Positions 8,521 through 17,160 of a stretch of 51,523 nt of DNA are shown piece by piece (the stretch's first letter is position 1; every line of letters starts with the position of its first letter). The position numbers were made by a program, and so were the translations under genes. The DNA comes from an uncultured Clostridia bacterium. GTDB taxonomy: Bacteria; Bacillota; Clostridia; Oscillospirales; Ruminococcaceae. The stretch spans positions 1 through 51,523 of the forward strand of contig CANPZC010000016.1 in the NCBI GenBank assembly GCA_947589355.1, read 5' to 3'. The notes below the pieces were generated by a model. That model made no database searches. It was given only the letters and a program-made list of their open reading frames with translations, and was not told where the DNA came from.

Positions 8521-9096
8521 TTATTTAGATGTCACTGCCGCTTCGGCATCTTCAGAACCCTCGCGGACGAGTTTGAATATTTCACCCGTGGTCTGAAATT
8601 CCAGCGTATCACTCAGAATATTGTTGTCGCTGTCACGGTATTCAACAGCGCCGTCTTCTTTTTCTTTATAAACATACTTGAAAGAAATATCGCTGCGAAG
8701 CTCGCCCACATCCCATTCAGCAGGGAAATTCTGCATGAACGGCAGCATAAGCAGTTTTATCTTGCCGCTGGAAGGCGTCATTTTGTCGCCCTCCTCAACG
8801 TCTATCTTATAAAAGCCGCTCGCTATCTTTTCACCGTCGTCATACTTTATTGAAAAACGTCCGTTGTCTTTGAATGTGAATGTTATTCCCTGCGGTGCAT
8901 GATAGCCGTAGCCGGTATCGGTTATAACTATCTTCCAGTCGCTCTCGATGAGCTTCTGACCCTCGTGCGAGTTGGAAGCCAGCGTAAAGAAGAACGTCAG
9001 AAAATAGATTATGCAGAACGCTACAAACAGAAACAGCAGCAAAAGCAGCGTTCCCACAATTCTTTGCTTAGGTGTTTTTTTCACTTTGAATCCCAT
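8521..9096 (-). CDS. Small membrane-anchored protein of unknown function
   Basis: 191 residues: a basic N terminus (MGFKVKKTPKQR), one strong transmembrane segment (about residues 13-38) and a soluble, probably extracellular domain rich in beta-type alternation (ITFTFKDNGRFSIKYDDG, ASGFYKIDVEEG). I do not recognise a named family. The ATG at 9096 was chosen over a TTG 12 bases earlier because that TTG directly abuts the AAAGG site. It lies between glcK and pyrC and is probably co-transcribed with them. Confidence 0.7.
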   Translation of the reverse strand: MGFKVKKTPKQRIVGTLLLLLFLFVAFCIIYFLTFFFTLASNSHEGQKLIESDWKIVITDTGYGYHAPQGITFTFKDNGRFSIKYDDGEKIASGFYKIDVEEGDKMTPSSGKIKLLMLPFMQNFPAEWDVGELRSDISFKYVYKEKEDGAVEYRDSDNNILSDTLEFQTTGEIFKLVREGSEDAEAAVTSK

Positions 9097-9124
9097 GATG
9101 TATACCAACCTTTCGTACTTAAAA

Positions 9125-10084
9125 TTACTTTTCTTTATTTCTTCCGAGGAACGCCGCGCCTATTATGCCTGCATCGTTGCCGAGCTTTGCAATAACTATC
9201 TCGGTGTTCTTTTCGGAATTTTTGGTGTATATCTCTTTAGCGACAAGCTCTTTCAAAGGCAGCAAGAGAGGATCGCCCTCGTTGCAAACGCCGCCGCCGA
9301 TACACAGTATATCGGGCTGGAAGATGTTTATAGTATTCGTTATGCCGCACGCGAGGTATTTTATGTATTTGTCAACGACCTCTTTGCCTGCCTTGTCGCC
9401 TGCGCGCATGGCGTTGAATGCCGTTCTTGCGGAAACCTTGCCGTCTTCCTCGTTCATCTTCCACATTATCGAGTCTTTGTGCTCCAGCATTGCTTCTCTT
9501 GTCATTCTTACCAGACCCGTTGCGGACGAGAATACTTCAAAACAGCCTTTTCTGCCGCAGGTACATTCGGGTCCGTTGGGGTCAATTACCGTGTGACCTA
9601 TCTCCGCGCCTGCAAAGTTAAAGCCCGAATAAATTTTGCCGTTGATAATGATACCGCCGCCAACGCCCGTGCCGAGAGTTATGCACACGGCATCGTTTGC
9701 TCCCTTTGCCGCGCCTGCCACGAACTCACCGTAAGCCGCAGCGTTTGCATCGTTCTCAACAAAACACGGTTTGTCGATATGCATCTGCATAAGCTTTACA
9801 ACGGGGAAATTGAGAAAGCCTAAGTTGTTTGAATACTCAATAATACCAGTTTCAGAATTTGCGGTGCCGGGTGTGCCGATGCCTACCGACTCAACGTCGT
9901 CAAGCGATACGCCTGCATTTTTAACTGCCTCCAGCGCTACCTTTGCCATGTCGGCGCAAATGTCTTCGGCGGGGCGCGGAAGATTAGTTTTGCAGGTTGC
10001 CTTTGCAACAATGTTGAACTCCTCGTCAACAACGCCTGCTTTTATGTTCGTGCCGCCAAGGTCAATACCTATGTAATACTTCAT
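9125..10084 (-). CDS. glcK: ROK-family glucokinase
   Basis: Phosphorylates glucose with ATP in the cytoplasm. The 319-residue protein has the ATP-binding GIDLGGTNIKAGVVD, the sugar-binding FVENDANAAAYGE, the LGTGVGGGIIINGKIY loop and the ROK zinc motif CTCGRKGCFEV. A second sugar (mannose, N-acetylglucosamine) cannot be excluded from sequence alone. It follows manA by 22 bases, consistent with a hexose-phosphate entry role downstream of the nearby glycosidases. Confidence 0.9.
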   Translation of the reverse strand: MKYYIGIDLGGTNIKAGVVDEEFNIVAKATCKTNLPRPAEDICADMAKVALEAVKNAGVSLDDVESVGIGTPGTANSETGIIEYSNNLGFLNFPVVKLMQMHIDKPCFVENDANAAAYGEFVAGAAKGANDAVCITLGTGVGGGIIINGKIYSGFNFAGAEIGHTVIDPNGPECTCGRKGCFEVFSSATGLVRMTREAMLEHKDSIMWKMNEEDGKVSARTAFNAMRAGDKAGKEVVDKYIKYLACGITNTINIFQPDILCIGGGVCNEGDPLLLPLKELVAKEIYTKNSEKNTEIVIAKLGNDAGIIGAAFLGRNKEK

Positions 10085-10106
10085 ATTTCACATTCCTTTC
10101 GATTTA

Positions 10107-11060
10107 TCATACTTTTGTAAGTATCGCTCTGCACTTGCCCTCAACGGCAAACCTGCCTGTGCCTGCCGTGATAAAGAAGCTGTCGCCTTTTTTGAAGCTC
10201 TCTGTCTTCTCGGCGATAATATTGCCCTCACCCTCAAGAACAAGTATATTTACAAAGCTTTTTTCATTGGCTTCCAGATCTGCCGTGCTGTCTATATCAA
10301 GAGCATAAGTAGTAAAATATTCACACTTTGAAAGCAGCTTTTGTGTGTAGCCGCTCTTTTGCTCGGCAGGCGTTTCGGGGTAAGGCTGCGCAGGTCTCAG
10401 TGCTGTAACGTCTTTTGCTTTTTCGATATGCAGCTGCCTCGGCTTGCCGTCATTGCCTACTCTGCCGTAATCGTAAATACGGTATGTAGTGTTTGAATTT
10501 TGCTGTATCTCTGCAATAAGTATGCCCTTGCCTATGGCGTGCAGCGTGCCTGCTCTTATAAAGAAAACATCGCCTTTTTTCACCGGTACTGCGTTGGTTA
10601 CTTCAAGCAGAGTGTTGTCTTCAATGCGCCGCGCGAACTCATCTTTGCTTATTTCTTTTTTAAAGCCGTAAAGCAGCGTCGCGCCCTCGTCGCAGTCAAC
10701 TATATACCACATTTCCGTCTTGCCGTACTCGCCCTCGACCCTCTGCGCGTAGTCGTTGTCGGGGTGAACCTGCACGGAAAGGTTATCTTTAGCATCTATA
10801 AGCTTTATAAGTATCGGAAAATCCTCAAACTTCTCGCAGTCGCTGCCAAGAATGCCTTTTCCCTGCTTTTCAATAAGCTGCGAAAGCGTAAGTCCGTCCG
10901 CCTCGCCGCCGTCTATGGTACTTTCGCCGTCTTTATGGCAGGAAAGCTCCCAGCTTTCGGCTATTTTTTCAAAATCGCACTGCTTGCCGAAGTCGTCCCT
11001 CAGGCGCGTGCCGCCCCATATATAGTCCTTAAAGGCAGGCTTTAATTTATAGACCGCCAT
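10107..11060 (-). CDS. manA: Mannose-6-phosphate isomerase, class I
   Basis: Interconverts mannose 6-phosphate and fructose 6-phosphate. 317 residues, the short Firmicutes form. The cupin core carries the zinc ligands in LSVQVHPDNDYAQ and GKTEMWYI, and the later FFIRAGTLHAIGKG supplies the histidine. The promoter at 11101-11130 makes this the first gene of the series running to 1852. With glcK and the adjacent GH26-like enzyme it fits mannose use (inference). Confidence 0.93.
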   Translation of the reverse strand: MAVYKLKPAFKDYIWGGTRLRDDFGKQCDFEKIAESWELSCHKDGESTIDGGEADGLTLSQLIEKQGKGILGSDCEKFEDFPILIKLIDAKDNLSVQVHPDNDYAQRVEGEYGKTEMWYIVDCDEGATLLYGFKKEISKDEFARRIEDNTLLEVTNAVPVKKGDVFFIRAGTLHAIGKGILIAEIQQNSNTTYRIYDYGRVGNDGKPRQLHIEKAKDVTALRPAQPYPETPAEQKSGYTQKLLSKCEYFTTYALDIDSTADLEANEKSFVNILVLEGEGNIIAEKTESFKKGDSFFITAGTGRFAVEGKCRAILTKV

Positions 11061-11100
11061 TCTATCTACCTCCGAAAAATATATACATATTTATGATTAC

Positions 11101-11130
11101 ATTATAACACACTTTGCGCTCCTGTGTCAA
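11101..11130 (-). promoter_or_regulatory. Promoter of the manA-to-cotH series
   Basis: On the minus strand TTGACA (11130-11125) and TATAAT (11106-11101) are 18 bases apart. The leader is about 35 bases and contains a CGGAGG ribosome binding site before manA. Confidence 0.7.
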
Positions 11131-11144
11131 CAAGCAAAAGCGCG

Positions 11145-12581
11145 CTACTGCGCTACCGGCGTATACAATATTCTTATCTTCGGCAGCTTTTCTATACGCG
11201 CATAGCAGTTGAACATTCCGTCCTCTGCCGACAGGTCGTTCTCGCCGCTTGCAGGGGGAGCGAATATTTTCATAGTTATATCTTTTGCGCCGTCAAGGCG
11301 GTTTTCAAAGAACGCAGGCATAAGGTCAACAAACTTTGTCTGTGGTGACTTATAGAACCACCTGCCGTTTATCTCTATCATAAGATTGCTGTCGTCTTCA
11401 AAGTACAGCTCGCAGAAGTGCGGATCGCCCTCAAAATGTATGGGTATCGCTATGCCCTCGGCGTCTTCGCTGCTTCCCCAGCGCAGAGTACACGGCAGAG
11501 AGATTTCGTTTCCAACCGTCATTGACGGCATGAAATACTCATCGTGGATTATCTCTTTATATGTCTTCATTACAGGCTGCTCTATGCCTACATCGGGGTC
11601 GTTCACGTCCTGAATCTCTAAACCCAGTCTGCCCCTGTCGCGGAACTGATAGAACGTAAAGCCCGAGAACCAGTCGGCGTTTTCTTCTTTTAGGCGCATG
11701 GTAAATTCTTTCACCATTTCGCACTGGTCGTAAGGCCCTGTAACGTCGCCGTCGGCGTTAAATTCGCTCATGACCATAGGCTTTTGCTTGCCGTCACAAA
11801 TTTTAGCAAAAAGCTGTGCCGAACGCTTTGTGGCATCGTAAACATCGGCTACAACGCTTCTTGAATGGCTGTTGCCGCCCTTTTCTGCAACATCGAAAGG
11901 CCAGCCCCAGTGCAGCGCCATATACTTGTCAACAGAGAAAATATCCGTCTCTCTTACAGCCTGCGCGAACTCTTTTTCCATTTCAATGTGCTCATCGTTT
12001 TTATGTTTAACGCCGTCAATGCAGAGAATCATTTTTACATTCGGCGCATACTCGTGCATGATCCTTGTGACCTTGCAGTAAAAGTCCGCTACCTCCTGAT
12101 AGCTCGCCCTTTTGTTGAAAGAGAACCAGTTGCCCGTAGCCTCGTGGTTCACCCTTAAAAACAATCTGCCGAATGTGCGCAGATCTTTCGCGATAGCAAT
12201 AATATGCTCATCGTCAAGTTTGGGATCCATTGTAAGTGTAAGGGTAACGTCCTGACCGTGCCGCCTAACCTCTCTCATATAGCAAAACGGCTCGTCATTA
12301 AGGTCGCCGCCTATGCCGCCTTTGTAGGTAAAATAGTCGTCATAAGGGTAATCCCACTGGAATGATATATCCGCATCTTTCATAGCCTGAGAAATTCTTG
12401 CGGGCCACTGTTCGTCATAGGGGTAGTAACAGTACATAAGGCTTATAGAGCGGTGAGGTCTGCCCATTTTGTTAAGTATATAATCCTGACCGACATACTC
12501 CCCTCTTTCAGAGCCGTCGCCCAGATCTACAGCGCACTTAGCAGCGCCCATTTTTACCGAGTAAGTCTTGATATTGTCCAT
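11145..12581 (-). CDS. Clan GH-A glycoside hydrolase, GH26-like
   Basis: 478 residues without a signal peptide, so probably cytoplasmic. LFLRVNHEATGNWFSF places a likely acid/base at E147 in the GH26-style R..HE..G.WF motif, and VMSEFNADG places a likely nucleophile at E273. The C-terminal 130 residues look like a beta-sandwich accessory domain. Family GH26 is mostly beta-mannanases; exact family and substrate need a profile search. AGGAGG precedes the start, and the gene follows the GH2 gene by 15 bases, so the two form a glycan-use operon pointing at manA. Confidence 0.7.
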   Translation of the reverse strand: MDNIKTYSVKMGAAKCAVDLGDGSERGEYVGQDYILNKMGRPHRSISLMYCYYPYDEQWPARISQAMKDADISFQWDYPYDDYFTYKGGIGGDLNDEPFCYMREVRRHGQDVTLTLTMDPKLDDEHIIAIAKDLRTFGRLFLRVNHEATGNWFSFNKRASYQEVADFYCKVTRIMHEYAPNVKMILCIDGVKHKNDEHIEMEKEFAQAVRETDIFSVDKYMALHWGWPFDVAEKGGNSHSRSVVADVYDATKRSAQLFAKICDGKQKPMVMSEFNADGDVTGPYDQCEMVKEFTMRLKEENADWFSGFTFYQFRDRGRLGLEIQDVNDPDVGIEQPVMKTYKEIIHDEYFMPSMTVGNEISLPCTLRWGSSEDAEGIAIPIHFEGDPHFCELYFEDDSNLMIEINGRWFYKSPQTKFVDLMPAFFENRLDGAKDITMKIFAPPASGENDLSAEDGMFNCYARIEKLPKIRILYTPVAQ

Positions 12582-12596
12582 TTGATTTACCTCCTG

Positions 12597-15341
12597 TTAT
12601 CTTATAACAACGCCGCCGCATATGCCTGCGCCCGAGCGGTTTATGCAGCCAACGGTCACAGTTATCTCCTGCTTGCCGCAAAGTTCTTTCGTTATGGGTA
12701 TCTCTGCTTTGGCTGCCCACACATCTTTTGAAGTTTTCACAAGTTTTCCGCCTATATACACCTCGCAGTCGCCCCACAGTCCGTAAAATATCAGCGTAGG
12801 GGCTTTGCCGTTCAGTGTTTCGGGTATTTCGGCAGTGGTGCGGTAAAGCGCCCATTTACCCTCGCTTTTGAAGAATTTCTGCGGCGCTTCGGTAACGCCC
12901 ACAGGCTCAAAACTGTTCATGTCGGTATCGGTTATCACCATGTGCGGATCGGGCTTTGTGTCGCTAAGCTGTGCTGACATTCTCCAGCCGCTTACGTATA
13001 TTTCACTAACGCTTTCTATCTGCGGTTTTTCGTCTGCCGCAGTGCAATCTATCTCACATTCGCCGCTGACGCCGTTTTTGCCGATGCAGGCAACCTTTAC
13101 TTTACCTACAGTATCACAGCTGACAATAGATTGGCACCTGCCGTTGAACACGCTTCTTTTGCCGCTGTCAAAGGCTTCGTGGCAGTTGGGGTCGCCGTTT
13201 GAAGTACCGAGTATTTTTCCGCCCGTGCAGGATATTTCCGTTTCAAAGCAGGCGGTGGGTACTTCTATGCCGTTTTCGTCTAGTACAACAAAATCAACGG
13301 GAATAGCCTCGCCGCGCGGCACTGTATTTTTATATGGCGCTGCCTTTATAGTTTTCGGCGCACCTGCTGTTACTAAAGTATCGCTGACTATCTCTCTGCC
13401 GTCTTTATCGCAGCCGACCATTTTAAGTGTGCCCTTTTCAAAAGGTATATCCCAGATCGCCTGCTCGGTTTTGTTTATAGCCTTTCTGCCGTGCGATACG
13501 CCGTTTACAAAAACTTCGGCATAATCGCAGTTGGTGCAGGACATCACCCGAACCGTTTCGCCCTCTTTAACGTCAAAGCTCCAGTGGGGCAGCGCCTTGC
13601 ACACCTTTTCGTCTTTGAAGATAGCCCTGCTCAGCCAGTAGCCGGACTTTGGGTTGCCGCATATATCCATCATGCCAAAATAACTTGATACCGCAGGCCA
13701 CGGGCACGGGGTAGGCTCGCCGAGGTAGTCAAAGCCCGTCCACATAAAGCCGCCCATAAGATACTGACGTTTAAGTATTTCTTTCCATGTATCTCTTACA
13801 GTGTTGCCCCAGTCGGAAGAATTTTCGTCATAGTCGGCAATGAGATTTTTATCAAGGTCTGTTTCTGTGCAGCCTCTTACCGTAAAATATGAAGTAGTTT
13901 CGCTGCACACAACGGGCTTATCTGGGTACTTGTTTCTGAAATCGTCAAACGCCCAGCTTTGATAGTTTATACCCACAATGTCAAGAGATGCCCCTGCGCC
14001 GCTGTCTTCAAGTATGCCGCCGTTCATGGCAGCCGTAACAAAGCGCGTATCATCAAGCTTGCGAACCTCTTCGCGCATACGCTTTGCCATTCGCTGACCC
14101 TCATAAGTATATTGCAGCGGTTCTTCATTAAAGATAGAATACATAACAACGCTCGGGTGGTTTCTGTCGCGCAGCACCATTTTTCTAAGCTGCTCAAGCT
14201 GGTCTTCGCCCGTTTCAAAGTTGCGGTTCTCGTCCATTACGAGCAACCCCTGCCTGTCGCATTCGTCCAGCAGCTCTTTTGACGGCATACCGTGCGCGCA
14301 CCTGTAGGCATTGCTGCCCATTTCTTTCAGCTTTTTTATACGATACTCGTGCAGGCTGTCAGGCACAGCAACACCCACGCCGCCGTGGTCTTGGTGATTA
14401 CAAGTACCGTAAAGTTCAACGTGTCTGCCGTTTAAGAAAAAGCCCTTGTCGGCATCTATAGAAATAGTTCTGAAACCGAAATCGACTTCTTCGCAATCAA
14501 CCTCTTCGCCGTTTTTAAGTATCTTTACTGTGCATTTATACATATCGGGCGTGTCTATATCCCACACGAACGGGTCGGCACACACGCCGCTCAATACAAT
14601 GCTATTGCGCGAATACGCTTTTAATGACAAGTTTTTTTCAGCTGCCATTACGGGCGCGCCGTTTTTATCGGTAACTACCGCCTCTACAGTGACTTCTTCA
14701 TCTGTATAGCCCGTGTTCCGGGCATCTGTATGAATATTCACGTTCCAGTCGGTATCGCTCGTTTTTTCTGTCTTTACGAACACCCCATACTGCGCGGTGT
14801 GGCATTTGTCTTTAACGGTAAGGTCAACATGGCGGTATATACCAGCGCCCTCATACCACCAGCCCTCCCAGCCGGTGGCATCTACAAAAACAGCAAGAAT
14901 ATTCGGCTCTTTTCCAAAGTGCGCCCTGTCGGTTATGTCTATAGTAAAAGGCGCATATGCAGTATAATTTCTGCCAAGGACTGAGCCGTTGAAATACACC
15001 GTGGCATCCTTTGCAACGCCCTCGAATGTTATCAGCAGCTGTTTTCCGTCAAAGCTCTCATCAAGATAGAACACCCGTCTGTACCACGCGCTGCCCTTTG
15101 GCTTAAAGCCCCACGAACCTACGCCGTTTTCATCGAACGGCAGCTTTACCGACCAGTCATGCGGCAGGTCTACCTTTTCCCAGTCGGTGGAATTGAATGC
15201 GCTTTCGGCTGCACCACGCGCCGAGCCTGCTTTTGCTCTGTTGTAAATATCGCAGTGAGCGCTGTCTATGCCCTCATCTTTGCCGCCCAGCCGAAACGAC
15301 CAGCCTTTATCGAGCGAATACACTTTTCTAGAACTTGCCAT
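12597..15341 (-). CDS. Glycoside hydrolase family 2, beta-galactosidase-like
   Basis: 914 residues with no signal peptide. The N-terminal GH2 sugar-binding domain (WEKVDLPHDWSVK, GSAWYRRVFYLDE) and immunoglobulin-like domain precede the TIM barrel. Acid/base and nucleophile are expected at the second glutamate of SIFNEEPLQ (about residue 402) and in VVCSETTSYF (about 480). The C-terminal 300 residues contain further sandwich domains like those of GH2 enzymes with DUF4982. NHQDHGGVG and the overall build favour beta-galactosidase over beta-mannosidase, but specificity is uncertain. It probably acts on imported oligosaccharides. Confidence 0.88.
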   Translation of the reverse strand: MASSRKVYSLDKGWSFRLGGKDEGIDSAHCDIYNRAKAGSARGAAESAFNSTDWEKVDLPHDWSVKLPFDENGVGSWGFKPKGSAWYRRVFYLDESFDGKQLLITFEGVAKDATVYFNGSVLGRNYTAYAPFTIDITDRAHFGKEPNILAVFVDATGWEGWWYEGAGIYRHVDLTVKDKCHTAQYGVFVKTEKTSDTDWNVNIHTDARNTGYTDEEVTVEAVVTDKNGAPVMAAEKNLSLKAYSRNSIVLSGVCADPFVWDIDTPDMYKCTVKILKNGEEVDCEEVDFGFRTISIDADKGFFLNGRHVELYGTCNHQDHGGVGVAVPDSLHEYRIKKLKEMGSNAYRCAHGMPSKELLDECDRQGLLVMDENRNFETGEDQLEQLRKMVLRDRNHPSVVMYSIFNEEPLQYTYEGQRMAKRMREEVRKLDDTRFVTAAMNGGILEDSGAGASLDIVGINYQSWAFDDFRNKYPDKPVVCSETTSYFTVRGCTETDLDKNLIADYDENSSDWGNTVRDTWKEILKRQYLMGGFMWTGFDYLGEPTPCPWPAVSSYFGMMDICGNPKSGYWLSRAIFKDEKVCKALPHWSFDVKEGETVRVMSCTNCDYAEVFVNGVSHGRKAINKTEQAIWDIPFEKGTLKMVGCDKDGREIVSDTLVTAGAPKTIKAAPYKNTVPRGEAIPVDFVVLDENGIEVPTACFETEISCTGGKILGTSNGDPNCHEAFDSGKRSVFNGRCQSIVSCDTVGKVKVACIGKNGVSGECEIDCTAADEKPQIESVSEIYVSGWRMSAQLSDTKPDPHMVITDTDMNSFEPVGVTEAPQKFFKSEGKWALYRTTAEIPETLNGKAPTLIFYGLWGDCEVYIGGKLVKTSKDVWAAKAEIPITKELCGKQEITVTVGCINRSGAGICGGVVIR

Positions 15342-15365
15342 GCTTTGTCTCCTCCGTTATGAATT

Positions 15366-15391
15366 TGCCCACTTCACATTCAAAGTGGGCA
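15366..15391. other. Perfect hairpin ahead of the GH2 gene
   Basis: TGCCCACTT and AAGTGGGCA form a 9-bp stem with an 8-base loop between the coiled-coil gene and the GH2 start. There is no T tract on either strand. No promoter is visible in this 57-base gap, so the hairpin may be a processing or stability element inside a transcript that begins at rsmD. Confidence 0.4.
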
Positions 15392-15398
15392 GAAACTT

Positions 15399-15869
15399 CT
15401 ATTCATCTTTGGGTCTGTTTTTACCTGCGTTTCTTACCGCCTGCTTTTGCTCTCTTATCTCGTTAAGGCTCTTTACCAGCGATCTTTCGGCGGCATCAAG
15501 CGTATAGGCAATGTTGTCGGACATTGCAGCCTTTATCTCTTTATCCATATTGCGCGCCTTTGCGAGAATGTCATTAGCCTGCTCTCTTGCCTGCTTTGTT
15601 ATAGCATCGTTGGCAACAAGAATTTTAGCCCTGTTTTCGGCAGCGGCTATAATATCCTCGGCTTTTTTGTTGGCGTCGGCGATTATCTTAGAGCGGTCTG
15701 CAAGCGTTTCCTTTGCCCTTTTTACTTCGGTAGGTATATTGTACCTCAGGTTATCGATAAATTCGCGCATCTTGTCTACCTCTATCATAGCTTTCTTGCT
15801 TGAAAAAGGCACGGTGGGGGCGTTATCGAGCATATCTTCCATAAGGTCAAGTATCTCATCGATCTTCAT
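15399..15869 (-). CDS. Coiled-coil protein next to coaD
   Basis: 156 residues, almost wholly charged alpha helix with heptad character (RAKETLADRSKIIADANKKA, NDILAKARNMDKEIKAAM). It resembles the ATPase subunit-H-like or DivIVA-like small proteins often found beside coaD and rsmD in Clostridia. No catalytic motif is visible. The second of two nearby ATGs was chosen because it has 9-base spacing to AAGGAG; the first has only 3. Role unknown, perhaps structural. Confidence 0.7.
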   Translation of the reverse strand: MKIDEILDLMEDMLDNAPTVPFSSKKAMIEVDKMREFIDNLRYNIPTEVKRAKETLADRSKIIADANKKAEDIIAAAENRAKILVANDAITKQAREQANDILAKARNMDKEIKAAMSDNIAYTLDAAERSLVKSLNEIREQKQAVRNAGKNRPKDE

Positions 15870-15944
15870 ATTCATCTTCTCCTTAAAGTATGATGTCCGT
15901 TATATTTTCTATCTATATAAAATGTTCGCAAGGAACATGAATGT

Positions 15945-16430
15945 TCAGATCTTTCTCAGGCGCGTTTTTATCATGTCGTGTATCTGCGGAGGAACGAACG
16001 TGCTTATGTCGCCGCCCAGGCGCGCTATCTCTTTAACAAGGCTGGAGCTCATATACATATTCTCCTGACTTGTGGTGAGAAACACCGTTTCGGCATCGGG
16101 GTAGAGCTTTTTGTTTGCCAGCGCCATTGAAAACTCATACTCAAAGTCGGTAACGGCGCGCAGGCCCTTAACTATAGCTGTAGCCTGCCGCTCTTTAAGA
16201 TAGTCAGCAAGCAGTCCGTCCCAGCAGTCGGCAACAACGTTATCCCAGCACCTCACCACCGCGTGTATCATATCAAGTCTTTCGTCAATGGTGAATGACG
16301 GCTTTTTCTGCGAATTGAACGAAACTAGCACTATTACCTTGTCAAAAAGCATAGACGCTCTTTCAATTATATCAAGGTGTCCGTAGGTTATCGGGTCAAA
16401 GCTGCCCGGGCATACCGCTATCTTTCTCAT
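15945..16430 (-). CDS. coaD: Phosphopantetheine adenylyltransferase
   Basis: Fourth step of coenzyme A synthesis, making dephospho-CoA from phosphopantetheine and ATP. 161 residues. Nucleotidyltransferase motifs are PGSFDPITYGHLDII near the start and the C-terminal MSSSLVKEIARLGGD; IVKGLRAVTDFEYE is also typical. Its ATG overlaps the rsmD stop by 4 bases, a very common clostridial pair. Confidence 0.96.
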   Translation of the reverse strand: MRKIAVCPGSFDPITYGHLDIIERASMLFDKVIVLVSFNSQKKPSFTIDERLDMIHAVVRCWDNVVADCWDGLLADYLKERQATAIVKGLRAVTDFEYEFSMALANKKLYPDAETVFLTTSQENMYMSSSLVKEIARLGGDISTFVPPQIHDMIKTRLRKI

Positions 16431-16990
16431 TCACTCTCGCCTCCGTCGCTTGCCGCAGTTTTGTATACTGTCAGAGCAATTTTTCCGTATTTATATGTTC
16501 TGTACTTTTTTAAATTTCCGTACTCCTCTGCAAGCTGCAAGCCTTTTTCATGCTCGCACACCACCGTGCCGCCCTCGTTTATATGCCCATCAAGCAGCGG
16601 CAGAACTTTTTCAAGCGTGCCTTGGTGATAGGGTGGGTCTAGCAGCGCGATATCGAACCTCTCCGCCGCGGTATTTACAAAAGAGAACGCATCGCCGTTT
16701 ATGACCTTGCAGCGATCTGCAAAACCGCAGGCAGAAATATTTTTCTTAACTATCTCTACAGCTTCTCTGCTGCTGTCAACAAAAACGCAGCCTTTCGCGC
16801 CGCGGCTTACAGCTTCTATACCCAGCTGACCGCTGCCTGCGAACAGGTCAAGCACATTTGCCCCTGCAACTTCAAACTGTATTATAGAAAATATCGCTTC
16901 TTTCACCATATCGGTGGTGGGGCGTGTAATATCCTCACCGCTGAGCGCAAAAAGTTTCTTGCCCCTCGCCTCTCCCGTAATAACCCTCAT
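16427..16990 (-). CDS. rsmD: 16S rRNA (guanine966-N2)-methyltransferase
   Basis: 187-residue SAM-dependent methyltransferase. MRVITGEARGKKL at the start, NVLDLFAGSGQLGIEA as SAM-binding motif I, and LLDPPYHQG as the catalytic motif identify RsmD. It methylates G966 in the small ribosomal subunit. It heads the rsmD-coaD-coiled-coil series and has its own promoter. Confidence 0.95.
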   Translation of the reverse strand: MRVITGEARGKKLFALSGEDITRPTTDMVKEAIFSIIQFEVAGANVLDLFAGSGQLGIEAVSRGAKGCVFVDSSREAVEIVKKNISACGFADRCKVINGDAFSFVNTAAERFDIALLDPPYHQGTLEKVLPLLDGHINEGGTVVCEHEKGLQLAEEYGNLKKYRTYKYGKIALTVYKTAASDGGESE

Positions 16991-17030
16991 AAACTTAGGA
17001 AGTTCCTTTCAAAAAAGTCCATATAGAAAT

Positions 17031-17059
17031 ATTATAATACATTTTTTGCCGTTTGTCTA
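17031..17059 (-). promoter_or_regulatory. rsmD promoter
   Basis: On the minus strand TAGACA (17059-17054) and TATAAT (17036-17031) are separated by 17 bases, about 40 bases before the rsmD start. Confidence 0.65.
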
Positions 17060-17105
17060 TACGCATTTTAACAAAATAAGCCGCTCTAACTTAGCTAAAA
17101 GCACG

Positions 17106-17152
17106 AAAAAAGCTGTCCGAGCACCCGTTTTGGGGCGCTGAAACAGCTTTTT
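17106..17152. terminator. Bidirectional terminator between uvrA and rsmD
   Basis: A long stem AAAAAGCTGT/ACAGCTTTTT has an inner AGC-CCC/GGGG-GCT helix and T tracts in both directions. It ends the uvrB-uvrA transcript. Confidence 0.85.
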
Positions 17153-17160
17153 GGCACATT

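Noticed and set aside
15931-15946. GAACAT-N2-ATGTTC as a LexA box upstream of the coiled-coil gene
   Set aside because: The half-sites are separated by six bases (GAAC-N6-GTTC) instead of the four in the Gram-positive LexA box, and there is no promoter there.
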